The position numbers and the translations under genes were made by a program. Source: Phycisphaerae bacterium RAS1 (lineage in GTDB: Bacteria; Planctomycetota; Phycisphaerae; UBA1845; Fen-1342). Taken from it: a stretch of DNA of 64,000 nt. Location: positions 370,016 to 434,015 of the forward strand of contig SMLU01000004.1 of NCBI GenBank assembly GCA_007859745.1. Direction: 5' to 3'. The notes under the pieces were generated by a model. The model saw nothing but the letters and a program-made list of their open reading frames with translations. It was not told the origin of the DNA and ran no database searches. Position 1 is the first letter of the stretch. Every line of letters begins with the position of its first letter. Positions 34,602 through 43,103 of this stretch are shown in pieces.

Positions 34602-37151
34602 TCACCCTCCGCCCAGCAGCGCCACAAACGGGTTGATATCCAGCACATCCACCGCCCCGTCATCATTCACGTCGCCGTTGTTGAGATTGCAGCCGGGATA
34701 TGCGGCGGCGTACGCGATCGGATCAGCCAGCGCCAGCACCATCGGGTTGATGTCCAGGATGTTCACGGCTCCGTCGCAGTTCATGTCCCCGATCAGCGAA
34801 TTCTGGCACTCATCCGGAATCTGGTCGTTGTTGCCGTCCGCGCTGCGCGGAACGGCGGAGTGCGAAATCTCCACCGAGATGTACGTCGCCGACGAGCACA
34901 CCTCCGTGCACAGCTCTGACGGCAGCATGCCGAGCGTGGCCGGCCCGGCGACGCCGACCGCGGCGTTGTACGTCGCGGCGTCGATGACCAGCGTCTCGAC
35001 GCTTGGCGGCGACGCGCAGTCCAGCCCGCCGGCGCCGAAGATCGTGCCGATCGGCGCGCCGTTGAGCTCCACGTCGATGTATTCGCTGGTGAAATTCAGG
35101 TCGGCAAAAGCGCGGAACGTGAGGCTCACGTCGCCCGTCGCCAGCAGCGCGTCGTACAAGTACTGCTGCGGGTTGCCGTGGTTGATCGGCGACAGGTTTG
35201 TGGACGCCAGGTGAAACGCGGAAGAGAGGTCGCATTCGTCGGGCGCCAGGTTCCCGTTGCAGTCGCTCGACGCGCCGCCGGAAATGTCCGTCGCATCATC
35301 GATCGCGTTGCCGTTGCAGTCGCGCAGCGTCGTGAACGAGGCGCTGCCCGGATTGGACGCGATCGTGTCAACCGGATTGCGGGCGGTCACTTGCCAGTAG
35401 TACGTGCGCGCCTGCTCAAGCGGCGTCGTCACGCCGTAAAACGTCCCGACGATGCCGGTCACGTTGATCTCAGGGTTCAGAAACGCCGGATCGTCGTCGA
35501 CCACCAGCTCATACGTGTACGCACTGGACGAAGTCGTCCACGAAAGCGTCGGCGTCACGCTCGTCGCCGTGGCGCCGTCCGCCGGCGCCGCCAGATCGAA
35601 CGGCCCGGGCGGCGGCGGGGGCGGCGGGACGGCGGCGACGGCCGCCTGCGCGTTGATGAAGCCCCAGCCGAACGTCGTGTCGTACCCCGCGGCGCCGCGG
35701 TCCATACAGGTCGAGTAGATGATCTGCTCCGCCTCGGCCGCGGTCAGGTAGCGATTGCGCGAGTAGACCAGCGCCGCCACACCCGCCGAATACGGACACG
35801 CGAACGACGTGCCGTCAACCGTGGCATAGTCGCCTCCGGCATAGCCGTTGGATCCGGTGCGGTCGGTGGACATGATCGACTGGCCCGGCGCCGAAACATC
35901 CAGACCGACGCCATAGTTGCTGAAGCTGGCGCGGTTGCCGTTGCGATTCAACGCGGCGACCGCATTGACCGTCGGCAGGCTCGCCGGATAGGGCAGCGTG
36001 CTGGAATTGCTGTTGCCGGCGGCGACAAAGTGCAGCATTCCGGCGTCGCGCGTCTGCTGGTAGGCGGAGGTGATCGTCCCGGATTCGCCGAACGTGTTGC
36101 TGTTCGAGGTGACCTTCGCGCCCAGGTCGCGGCCCCAGATGAGCCCCGACGTGAACCAGGTGATCTGAAACGTCCCCTGCCCGTTGCAGGGCACGTTGGC
36201 GACGTTGAACTTGGCCGAGGCCACTTTGCACTCCGGCGCGATGCCCACCACGCCGAGGCTGTTGTTGATCTTCGCTGAGACGCACCCGGCGCAGGCCGTG
36301 CCGTGGTTGTCGCACGGACCCATTCCGCCGAACTCGCTGACCGTGAAGTTCATCCCCGGAATCTGGTTGATGTCGGGGTGGTCCTGCTGCACGCCGTCGT
36401 CGAGCACCACGACGTAGATGGTCGCGTCGCCGGTGGTCGTGTCCCAGGCTTCATTTCCGTCCATATCCATGTCGTTCGTTCCGCCGGACTGACCGGTGTT
36501 GCGGATTCCCCACAGCGAGCCGAAACTCGGATCGTTGGGAATCAGGGCGTGGCGGGCCGTGAGAATCAAGTCCGGCTCGGCGAATCGCACCTCCGGCCGC
36601 AGGGCCAGGGCGTTGGCCTCGCCCAGCACCGTGAACCCGTTCTTCGACAGGCTGTGGACGCGGTAGACGTTTGGCAATCCCGCGAACGCGCGCTCCAGCA
36701 CGATTCCGCCGACGACCTCGTCGAGAATCGCATCGGCGTCGTCGGCTGAAACGCCCGCGCCGAAACCGACCAGCAGGTCGGCGGTGACCAGAATTGGATC
36801 GCCCTGCTCGTCGCGAAAGACCGGCGACACGAACTCGAGCGCCGCCTGGTCCGCCAGGTCGGCGACCAGCAGCTCGACTTCGACATCCTGTCGGCCGGCG
36901 GCAGGCGACGACGCGTACGCCCAGCCCTTCACGCCGATCGGCGTCAGCGAGGCAGCATCCACCCCCGCGGCGTCCCAATTGGTGGGGGCGTCTGCGCTCG
37001 CGGCCGCCTTTAGAGCGACCGTCCGCGAGTCCAGCGACAGCACTCGGGGCTGCTTGAAGTAGGAGTAGTGATACCCCGCCTGGCCGCCGGGCGCGAGTGC
37101 GACCGGGGCCAGTGCGAGCGAAAAAGCTGCTGCGCAGAGAGTCCGCGCCAT
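34602..37151 (-). CDS. Secreted S8 peptidase with Fn3-like and dockerin-type domains
   Basis: An 849-residue protein with a Sec signal at 1-26. A propeptide-like part (about 40-200) includes LALRPEVRFAEPDLIL. The subtilase domain has Asp251 (VVLDDGVQQDHPD), His283 (DNHGTACAG) and Ser in DGTSFACP near 445, with AAGNSNSS for the oxyanion. A Pro run links to an Fn3-like domain (about 520-620), then DCNGN motifs, a beta domain, and a C-terminal dockerin-like pair: GDMNCDGAVNILDINPM and GDVNDDGAVDVLDINPF. The latter bind calcium and may attach the enzyme to a partner or the surface. Monocistronic, with 550 bases of repeats upstream. Confidence 0.93.
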   Translation of the reverse strand: MARTLCAAAFSLALAPVALAPGGQAGYHYSYFKQPRVLSLDSRTVALKAAASADAPTNWDAAGVDAASLTPIGVKGWAYASSPAAGRQDVEVELLVADLADQAALEFVSPVFRDEQGDPILVTADLLVGFGAGVSADDADAILDEVVGGIVLERAFAGLPNVYRVHSLSKNGFTVLGEANALALRPEVRFAEPDLILTARHALIPNDPSFGSLWGIRNTGQSGGTNDMDMDGNEAWDTTTGDATIYVVVLDDGVQQDHPDINQIPGMNFTVSEFGGMGPCDNHGTACAGCVSAKINNSLGVVGIAPECKVASAKFNVANVPCNGQGTFQITWFTSGLIWGRDLGAKVTSNSNTFGESGTITSAYQQTRDAGMLHFVAAGNSNSSTLPYPASLPTVNAVAALNRNGNRASFSNYGVGLDVSAPGQSIMSTDRTGSNGYAGGDYATVDGTSFACPYSAGVAALVYSRNRYLTAAEAEQIIYSTCMDRGAAGYDTTFGWGFINAQAAVAAVPPPPPPPGPFDLAAPADGATATSVTPTLSWTTSSSAYTYELVVDDDPAFLNPEINVTGIVGTFYGVTTPLEQARTYYWQVTARNPVDTIASNPGSASFTTLRDCNGNAIDDATDISGGASSDCNGNLAPDECDLSSAFHLASTNLSPINHGNPQQYLYDALLATGDVSLTFRAFADLNFTSEYIDVELNGAPIGTIFGAGGLDCASPPSVETLVIDAATYNAAVGVAGPATLGMLPSELCTEVCSSATYISVEISHSAVPRSADGNNDQIPDECQNSLIGDMNCDGAVNILDINPMVLALADPIAYAAAYPGCNLNNGDVNDDGAVDVLDINPFVALLGGG

Positions 37152-37302
37152 GGAAACACCGCCTTCTGGGATCGGGGTCCGATCGGCGTGCGCAGCGCGT
37201 CCCAGCGCGCATCAACCAGCGTGGAGGGGCATTACCGTGTTGCCGCCAGCGCGAACGCGGATGGACCGATTGCCTGATTATACCCTTCCGGGGGCGCAGA
37301 TT

Positions 37303-37357
37303 GGGGTGGGACGGGCGTCTCGCCCGTCCCCGTGGTCTCAGGACCGGGCAAGCCGCC
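37303..37357 (-). repeat. Repeat family C, inverted copy
   Basis: GGGGTGGGACGGGCGTCTCG then CCCGTCCCCGTGGTCTC. This is the reverse orientation of the copies at 3704, 16930 and 22122. It lies in the 550-base gap between the subtilase and the SerA-like gene, followed at once by family F. Confidence 0.75.
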
Positions 37358-37373
37358 TAGCCGCGTAGCCGCG

Positions 37374-37495
37374 TAGGGTCCGCTGTGCGGACCGCTGGTG
37401 GCGGTGCGGGGCTAATGGTCCGCACAGCGGACCCTACGGCTAATGGTCCGCACAGCGGACCCTACGGCTAATGGTCCGCACAGCGGACCCTACGG
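37374..37495 (+). repeat. Family F: three tandem 28-bp hairpin units plus inverted copy
   Basis: Three exact direct copies of CTAATGGTCCGCACAGCGG plus ACCCTACGG (28 bases; 37412, 37440 and 37468). Each has the perfect hairpin GGTCCGC-ACA-GCGGACC. An inverted copy of the same hairpin, GTAGGGTCCGCTGTGCGGAC, is at 37374-37393. This array is built like the family E array at 24479 but from different sequence. Confidence 0.9.
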
Positions 37496-37600
37496 CTCGC
37501 CGCGGCAACTGCGGATATTTCCACAGCGACTGCGGCGATATCCCCAGCGGCGGCGCCCCGTCCGGCCCGCACGCCCGCGTCAAACCGGGCTTTGGGGCCG

Positions 37601-37635
37601 AATCTGATCAGATTTCCTCTGGCACGCCGCGTGCA
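37601..37635 (+). promoter_or_regulatory. Candidate sigma-54 promoter with upstream palindrome
   Basis: TGGCACG-CCGC-GTGCA (37620-37635) has the GG and GC dinucleotides at the exact 10-base separation of sigma-54 sites; the second element is GTGC in place of TTGC. Six bases upstream is a perfect 14-base palindrome, AATCTGATCAGATT (37601-37614). The site is about 67 bases before the SerA-like ATG. Inference by sequence only. Confidence 0.35.
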
Positions 37636-37701
37636 TCGCAGTTTTGACACCCGGCGGCTGCGTCGTCGATCACATCCGCGGCCCACCACAGGAGATGCAC
37701 C

Positions 37702-38679
37702 ATGAACGTCTTCATCGCCGACAAGTTCGAGGCCTTCGGGGTGGCGCAATTACAGCAGCTTGGCTGCAACGTAACCTACCGCCCCGGAACGCAGGGGCCG
37801 GCCCTGACCGCCGCGGTCCGCGAGACCGGGGCTAATGTGCTGATCGTCCGGTCCACCAGGGTGCCGGCTCAGACGCTTCAGGCGACCGACGATTTGAAGC
37901 TGGTGATCCGCGCCGGCTCGGGCTTCGACACGATCGACGTGGAAGCCGCCAGCAGCCTGGGCATCCGCGTCTGCAACTGCCCCGGCATGAACTCGGTCGC
38001 CGTAGCCGAGCTGACCATCGGCCTGATGATCTCCCTGGACCGGCGGATCGTCGACGAGACGTCCGACCTGAAGCGCGGCGTCTGGAACAAGAAGGAGTAC
38101 AGCAAGGCCCGCGGATTGAAGGGCCGCACGCTCGGGATCGTCGGCATGGGCCGCATCGGCTACGAAGTGGCGAAGCGCGCCCGCGCCTTCGACATGACGG
38201 TGATCTACAGCGACGTCGTCGCCCGGCCGGATTTCGAGCAGCAGCTCGGGCTGCAGAAGGTGACGCTCGACGAGCTGCTCAGCGCCGCCGACTTTGTCAC
38301 GCTGCACGTCAGCGGCGGCAAGGACAACCGCCACATGATCGGGCGGCGCGAGATTTCGATGATGAAGCCGACGGCCTACCTGCTGAACTGCGCCCGCGGC
38401 GACGTGGTGGACGAGCAGGCGGTGAGCGAGGCCCTGGAGGGCGGGCAACTGGGCGGCGCCGCGTTCGACGTGTACGAAGTGGAACCGGCCGCGACCGACA
38501 GCGAGTTCAAGGACCCGATCGCCAAGGCCCCCAAGACGCTCGGCACGCACCATGTCGGCGCTTCGACCGACCAGGCCCAGGAAGCCGTCGCGGATGAAAC
38601 GGTGCGGATCGTGAAGGCGTACATGGGTCGCGGTGATTTCCTGCACTGCGTGAACCCGCCCGAAGCGGTCGTGCAGTAG
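37702..38679 (+). CDS. D-isomer specific 2-hydroxyacid dehydrogenase (SerA-like, short form)
   Basis: A 325-residue NAD-dependent dehydrogenase. Features are the IRAGSGFDTID segment near 74 that lines the substrate pocket, AVAELTIGLMISL near 102, the nucleotide-binding GIVGMGRIG near 146, the catalytic Arg in NCARGDVVDE near 234, and His in LGTHHVGAST near 283. Closest in style to 3-phosphoglycerate dehydrogenase, but it lacks the C-terminal ACT or intervening domains of feedback-controlled SerA. It could therefore act in serine synthesis or on another hydroxyacid. The ribosome site CAGGAGA precedes the ATG. It has its own 5' region with a possible sigma-54 site. Confidence 0.85.
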   Translation: MNVFIADKFEAFGVAQLQQLGCNVTYRPGTQGPALTAAVRETGANVLIVRSTRVPAQTLQATDDLKLVIRAGSGFDTIDVEAASSLGIRVCNCPGMNSVAVAELTIGLMISLDRRIVDETSDLKRGVWNKKEYSKARGLKGRTLGIVGMGRIGYEVAKRARAFDMTVIYSDVVARPDFEQQLGLQKVTLDELLSAADFVTLHVSGGKDNRHMIGRREISMMKPTAYLLNCARGDVVDEQAVSEALEGGQLGGAAFDVYEVEPAATDSEFKDPIAKAPKTLGTHHVGASTDQAQEAVADETVRIVKAYMGRGDFLHCVNPPEAVVQ

Positions 38680-38681
38680 GG

Positions 38682-38750
38682 CTTTCCGAGCCGCGACCGT
38701 GAGGAAGCGGAGGATTGAAAACCGCTTGTTCACGCGCGCGGCTCGGATCG
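38682..38750 (-). repeat. Repeat family A, inverted copy 4
   Basis: CTTTCCGAGCCGCGACCGTG begins it and CACGCGCGCGGCTCGGATCG ends it; this is the reverse orientation of copies 1-3. It starts two bases after the stop of the dehydrogenase gene. Confidence 0.85.
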
Positions 38751-38871
38751 AAACGGCGGTTACGGGAGAGCTTCAAGCGTGGCCCGTGCCCACCACTCTT
38801 ACGCCGGTGGTTCAGGCCGCAGCGCGACGGCCTGAACCACTTGAGCAGTCCCTTATCGCACTCAATCCGAA

Positions 38872-40023
38872 TTACGGGGCCATCGTGTCTCCAGCGCCGA
38901 TGGAAGTCGTCGCGCCAACCCATTCGAAAGCCTGCACCGTGTATCCGTCGCCCGTCTCGACCAGGGCCGGCATGAAGATCGCCGCGGTATAGCGGCCGTC
39001 GAGGTCGTTCTGCGCATCCAGCAGCACCGCGATGGCCCCGGACGATCCCTCGATCGCTGCCTGAAAAAGCGTCACCTCGACGTCGGCGTCCGTCACCGGC
39101 TGGTTGTTCAGGTCGGTCACGCGCATCTCGACGTAGACCATGTAGCCGCCGTCCGTCAGTTCGTGCCAGACCTGCTCGACCGCGACGCGCTGGATCGCCT
39201 CGTCGCCCTCGTCCGCGCCGCGGCCGTTGTCGTCATTCGTCCATTCCTTGAGCCGGGCCTTCAGGCGGTCGACCAGCTTGTCGGGCGTCAGGTCCTTGAT
39301 CTCATCCCAGAGTTTCTTCTTGGCGTCGGCGTTGAGCTGCTTGTCGGCGTTGAAGCAGGCGGCCTTGCTGTCGTACAGGATGCCGAGCCGGCCGTTGCCG
39401 CGCGGCGCCGGGTAAACCCGCGCGTAGATCTCGGCGCCGTACTGCAAGTCCTTCATCAGGCTTGTCCACTCGGCCTTGTCCACGTCGTTGTCGATGCAGA
39501 ACTTGGCGAAGAAGACCCAAACCGCGAATTGATGAAGCTGGTCCATTTCGCCGGTGCCGGCGCCACCCGCGCGCAGCTCGCCGTTGGCAAACAGCTCGAA
39601 CGCCTTGTGCATCTTGGTCAGGTCGACGCCTCCGGCGCCGTCCCCGATGTGGTCCTTCATGACCGACAACTGCAACTTCGAGATCCGCTTGAGGACTTCG
39701 TCTTCCTTGAGCTTCTTGACGGCGCTCGTCACGTAGTCCGCGTCCTTGGCTTTGACGCGACCGCCGTGCGCTTCCGTCGCCAGGTTCGCGATGGCGCGCT
39801 GCGCAGCCGACGAGACGCCGTTGAACATGTCGGTCATCAGCTTCTTCTCGGCCTCCGCCCCGCGGCCATAGATCGCAATGACGTGAACGCCCGTGCGACG
39901 AAGCGTGTGGTCGTCGAGGTCCTTGAAGAACTTCTTGCACTGGTCGACCGTCTGCCCGTGAGCCGCGGCTGCGAGCCAGATCAGTCCCGAGGTCAGAATC
40001 GCCGGTCTGGTGAATCGCGTCAT
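38872..40023 (-). CDS. Secreted hypothetical protein
   Basis: A 383-residue protein from the ATG at 40023, with a Sec signal (PAILTSGLIWLAAAAHG). Residues about 25-280 are helical and polar with many Lys and Asp. The last 100 residues look like a small beta domain: GGYMVYVEMRVTDLNNQPVT, where the DLNNQPV turn recurs in carboxypeptidase-regulatory-like beta sandwiches. No enzyme motif recognised. It lies alone on the minus strand, followed downstream by a family A repeat. Confidence 0.65.
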   Translation of the reverse strand: MTRFTRPAILTSGLIWLAAAAHGQTVDQCKKFFKDLDDHTLRRTGVHVIAIYGRGAEAEKKLMTDMFNGVSSAAQRAIANLATEAHGGRVKAKDADYVTSAVKKLKEDEVLKRISKLQLSVMKDHIGDGAGGVDLTKMHKAFELFANGELRAGGAGTGEMDQLHQFAVWVFFAKFCIDNDVDKAEWTSLMKDLQYGAEIYARVYPAPRGNGRLGILYDSKAACFNADKQLNADAKKKLWDEIKDLTPDKLVDRLKARLKEWTNDDNGRGADEGDEAIQRVAVEQVWHELTDGGYMVYVEMRVTDLNNQPVTDADVEVTLFQAAIEGSSGAIAVLLDAQNDLDGRYTAAIFMPALVETGDGYTVQAFEWVGATTSIGAGDTMAP

Positions 40024-40182
40024 GTGCAGTCTCCCGATTGGGACAGCCTGCGGTTGTCCCGCGTTGGCTGCCGGCCTCACTCCGCTCGAGGCGGCGGCAG
40101 TCCGCTGAGCCGCCGGCCCTCTCGCCACGGGGATAAAGCGAAATGGAGAGTCGGATCGGGCGGTTGTCGCTTCGGGAATCGC

Positions 40183-41070
40183 TCAACCCGCCGCGCCGGC
40201 GCGGCCGCGCAGCCGCCGCGCGACGGCCGAAAGGAACATGGTCAACAGGTATGCCGCCCCGCATAGAACGATCGTTGTGGCGCCGCTGGGCAGGTTCCGC
40301 TCGTAGCTCAGCGCCAGTCCACCCGTAGTGAAGACGGTGCTCAGCAACGTCGCGATAATCATCATCTGCCACAGCGTGCGCGAGAAGAACCCCGCGATCG
40401 CCACCGGCAGCGTCAGCAGCGCGATCACCAGCACGATTCCGACCACACTGATCAGCAGCACGATCGTCAGCGCCGCCAGGCACAGCAGCAGGAGATACCA
40501 GAACTCGACGCTCAAGCCGCGCAGCCGGGCGAACTCCTCGTCAAAGCAGACCGCGAGAAACCGGTTGTAGAACAGCAGCGCCACCGCGACGATCAGCGCG
40601 TCCAGCCCCGCCAGCATCCACAAATCCTCGCGCGTCGTCATCAGGATGTTGCCGAACAGGTAGCTCGACGGATCGTTGTATCCCGGCGTCATCGAGATGA
40701 AGAGCACGCCCACCGCCATGCCGATCGCCCACACCGCCCCGATGACCGTGTCCTCGCGCTGCTTGGCCCGCAGACTCACCAGGCCGATGATGACCGCCGC
40801 CAGAAGCGCCGCCGTCGTCGCACCGTGCAGCGGATGCAGCGGAACCCAGCCGTATCCCGGCTGATACACCTGCACGCCGTGCACCACGGCCAGGTAGCGG
40901 GCCGCGCCCATCCCGCCCAGGATGCAGTGGGCGATGCCGCCGGCGATGTAGGTGATGCGGCGGACGACCACGTAGCTGCCGACGATGCCGCACGCCAGGC
41001 TGGCCAGCACGCCCGTCAGCAGCGCCAGTTGCAGGAACTCGTGCCTGGCCAGAGCGTCGATAAAGCTCAT
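40183..41070 (-). CDS. Zinc/manganese ABC transporter permease (ZnuB/MntB type)
   Basis: A 295-residue polytopic protein. The family hallmark near its middle is VSLRAKQREDTVIGAVWAIG (residues about 100-120), then MTPGYNDPSSYLFGNIL near 138, as in ZnuB/MntB permeases. Eight or so helices are predicted. The ATG at 41070 overlaps the ATPase stop by 4 bases (ATGA, 41067-41070); a GTG two codons earlier is possible but less likely. Last of three genes forming a complete importer: binding protein, ATPase, permease. Confidence 0.93.
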   Translation of the reverse strand: MSFIDALARHEFLQLALLTGVLASLACGIVGSYVVVRRITYIAGGIAHCILGGMGAARYLAVVHGVQVYQPGYGWVPLHPLHGATTAALLAAVIIGLVSLRAKQREDTVIGAVWAIGMAVGVLFISMTPGYNDPSSYLFGNILMTTREDLWMLAGLDALIVAVALLFYNRFLAVCFDEEFARLRGLSVEFWYLLLLCLAALTIVLLISVVGIVLVIALLTLPVAIAGFFSRTLWQMMIIATLLSTVFTTGGLALSYERNLPSGATTIVLCGAAYLLTMFLSAVARRLRGRAGAAG

Positions 41071-41858
41071 TCGCACTGCTCGCAGGGGCCGTGCGTATGC
41101 ACGTCGTGCCGCACCAGGCTGACGTTGCCGCCATAGATTTCGTTCATCATCTCGCCGGTGAGCTCGGCCGTCGGGTGCGAGATCACCTTGCGGTTGACGC
41201 AGATGACGCGCTGCACCTGCCGCGCCACAAAGCTGACGTCATGCGAGACCAGCACGACCGTGAGCCGGCCCTTGAGCCGCTGAAGCAGCTCGTAGAAATC
41301 ATCCTGAATCAGCAGGTCGAGGTTGGCGGTCGGCTCGTCCAGCATCAGCAACTCCGGCTCGGCCGCGAGCGCCCGCGCGATTAACACCCGCTGCCGCTGC
41401 CCGCCGGACAGAGCCGAAAAAGGCCGCCCGCGCACCTCGAACAGGCCGACTTCATTCAGCGCATCGGCGGCGACGGCGGCGTCCCGCTTTCCGTAGTGCG
41501 CCAGCCACGTCCCGCCGCGCAGCCGGCCCATCAGCACCACGTCCATCACCGTCACCGGAAACTGCGGATCGAGGTGCGACGCCTGGGCCATGTAGCCGAT
41601 TCGCGGCCGGGCCTGCTCCGGCGCCAGTCCGAAGACGCGGATCGTGCCGCGCTGCGCGGGCAGCAGGCCGAGAATCAGCTTAAGCAGCGTCGTCTTGCCG
41701 CCGCCGTTGGGGCCGACGATGCAGATGAATTCGTGCGCGTGAACATGGACATCCACATGGTCGAGCACGACGAAATCGCCGTACGCAAAACGCACGCCCT
41801 GCAGGTCGATCGCCAGCGTGGCGTGCGTCGCGGCGGCGTGCGGGGCGGCGGCAGTCAC
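41067..41858 (-). CDS. Zinc/manganese ABC transporter ATP-binding protein (ZnuC/MntA type)
   Basis: A 263-residue ATPase. Walker A is GPNGGGKT near 51, signature LSGGQRQRV near 149, Walker B LLMLDEPTANLD near 170, and the switch His in VLVSHD. Starts with GTG at 41858, overlapping the stop of the binding protein gene (GTGA). The C-terminal segment has several His and two Cys (HDVHTHGPCEQCE), which could bind metal; similar tails are seen in some metal importers. Middle gene of a tightly overlapped three-gene operon. Confidence 0.95.
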   Translation of the reverse strand: MTAAAPHAAATHATLAIDLQGVRFAYGDFVVLDHVDVHVHAHEFICIVGPNGGGKTTLLKLILGLLPAQRGTIRVFGLAPEQARPRIGYMAQASHLDPQFPVTVMDVVLMGRLRGGTWLAHYGKRDAAVAADALNEVGLFEVRGRPFSALSGGQRQRVLIARALAAEPELLMLDEPTANLDLLIQDDFYELLQRLKGRLTVVLVSHDVSFVARQVQRVICVNRKVISHPTAELTGEMMNEIYGGNVSLVRHDVHTHGPCEQCE

Positions 41859-42853
41859 GGGGCGGCGTCCTCGCTGAGCCCGAGGGCAAGCGTGCGGAGC
41901 GTCTCCATCCAGTCGCGGGCGACCGGGTCGAGGGTCACGACGCGGGCGCCGAGTTCGCGGGCCAGCGCCTCCGCCGCCCGCGAGGGGAACTGCGGCTGGA
42001 CAAGAATCGTGCGAATGCGAGCTTTTTGCGCTCGCGTCGCCAAGTCGGCCAGTTGCCGGGCGCTGGGCTCCTTGCCCTCGACCTCGATCGCAAGCTGCTT
42101 CAAGCCATAGGCGTCCGCGAAATAACCCAGCGCGGGGTGGAAGACGAGGAACGAGCGGCCCTTGAGCGGCGCCAGGCGGGCGGAAAGCTCCTTGTCGAGC
42201 GCCTCGATCTCCGCCAGCAGCGCGTCACGATGGCGCGCGTAGTCGTCAGCGTGCGTGGGATCGAGCCAGCTCAGGCGGTCGTGAATCGCGCGGGCCATGC
42301 GGGCGCCGCGACGCGGATCGAGCCAGACATGCGGATCCTTGTCGCCGTGCTCGTGCCCCGCGTGGTCGCCGGGCGCCATGTCGATCAGCGCCAGCCCCTC
42401 GCGCAAGTCCACGACCTGCGGCCCGCCGCCGGACGTGAGCTTGGCGAGCAGCGGCTCTTCCAGCGGCAGCCCGATGCGGAAGAAAACGCGCGCATCGGCG
42501 ATAGCCGCGACTTGCCGCGGCGTCGGCTCGTAAGATTCGTGCGACTGTCCCGGCCCGACGATCGTTTCGACCGCGACGTGCCGTCCGCCGACGCGCTCAA
42601 CCAACTGCGCGATCGGGAGAATCGTCACGGCTACCCGAACAGCGGCCGACGACGGCGCCGCAGTCTGCGTTGACAGCGCCGAAGCGGATGACGCCGGCGT
42701 TGGGGATGCCGATCCGGCCGGCGGGGGCGCTGATCCGGGCGGTGGGCCGCACGCCCCGACGACGATCCCGGCCAGGGTGCAGACCCAAGCGGACGCGGCG
42801 CGGGCGCGGCAGTTGCACGCGGTTCGGATGAGCGTATGCGTGGGTCGTCGCAT
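41855..42853 (-). CDS. Zinc/manganese-binding lipoprotein (ZnuA type), ABC importer
   Basis: A 332-residue lipoprotein from the ATG at 42853. Its lipobox VVGAC puts the lipid Cys at residue 35, followed by a Pro/Ala/Ser linker. The body is a cluster A-I metal-binding protein: VAVETIVGPGQSHESYEPTP near 100, an interrupted His loop GDHAGHEHGDKDPHVWLDP near 150, and FLVFHPALGYFADAYGL near 235. The His loop is the feature of zinc-type members. The reading frame extends upstream to 43123 but that part is family B repeat (42937-43033) and is not family sequence. First gene of the importer operon; no Zur box recognised. Confidence 0.93.
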   Translation of the reverse strand: MRRPTHTLIRTACNCRARAASAWVCTLAGIVVGACGPPPGSAPPPAGSASPTPASSASALSTQTAAPSSAAVRVAVTILPIAQLVERVGGRHVAVETIVGPGQSHESYEPTPRQVAAIADARVFFRIGLPLEEPLLAKLTSGGGPQVVDLREGLALIDMAPGDHAGHEHGDKDPHVWLDPRRGARMARAIHDRLSWLDPTHADDYARHRDALLAEIEALDKELSARLAPLKGRSFLVFHPALGYFADAYGLKQLAIEVEGKEPSARQLADLATRAQKARIRTILVQPQFPSRAAEALARELGARVVTLDPVARDWMETLRTLALGLSEDAAP

Positions 42854-42936
42854 CAACGGTCCGTGCAACGAGTGCGAGGCAGCAGCCCGAATATGATGAT
42901 GCGGCGGCGGCGCAGTCGCAAGCGGACCTGTCTTTT

Positions 42937-43033
42937 CGAACCCGCCGCGCCACGCGGCGGGGTGACCTCCCCGACGCGTGCGACCCCGCTCGCCTATTGG
43001 CGTCAACCCGCCGCTTGGCGCGGCGGGTTCGGG
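42937..43033 (+). repeat. Repeat family B inverted pair
   Basis: CGAACCCGCCGCGCCACGCG plus GCGGGG at 42937, and inverse CAACCCGCCGCTTGGCGCGG plus CGGGTTCGGG ending 43033. Spaced about 45 bases, the same arrangement as the pairs at 8579, 23214 and 55333. It lies between the importer operon and the signalling operon. Confidence 0.85.
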
Positions 43034-43103
43034 AGACGGCCCGACCGCCGGCGCGTGCCAAAAACCTGGCCACCCTCCGACTCCGGTGCCGGCGGACGGA
43101 TCG

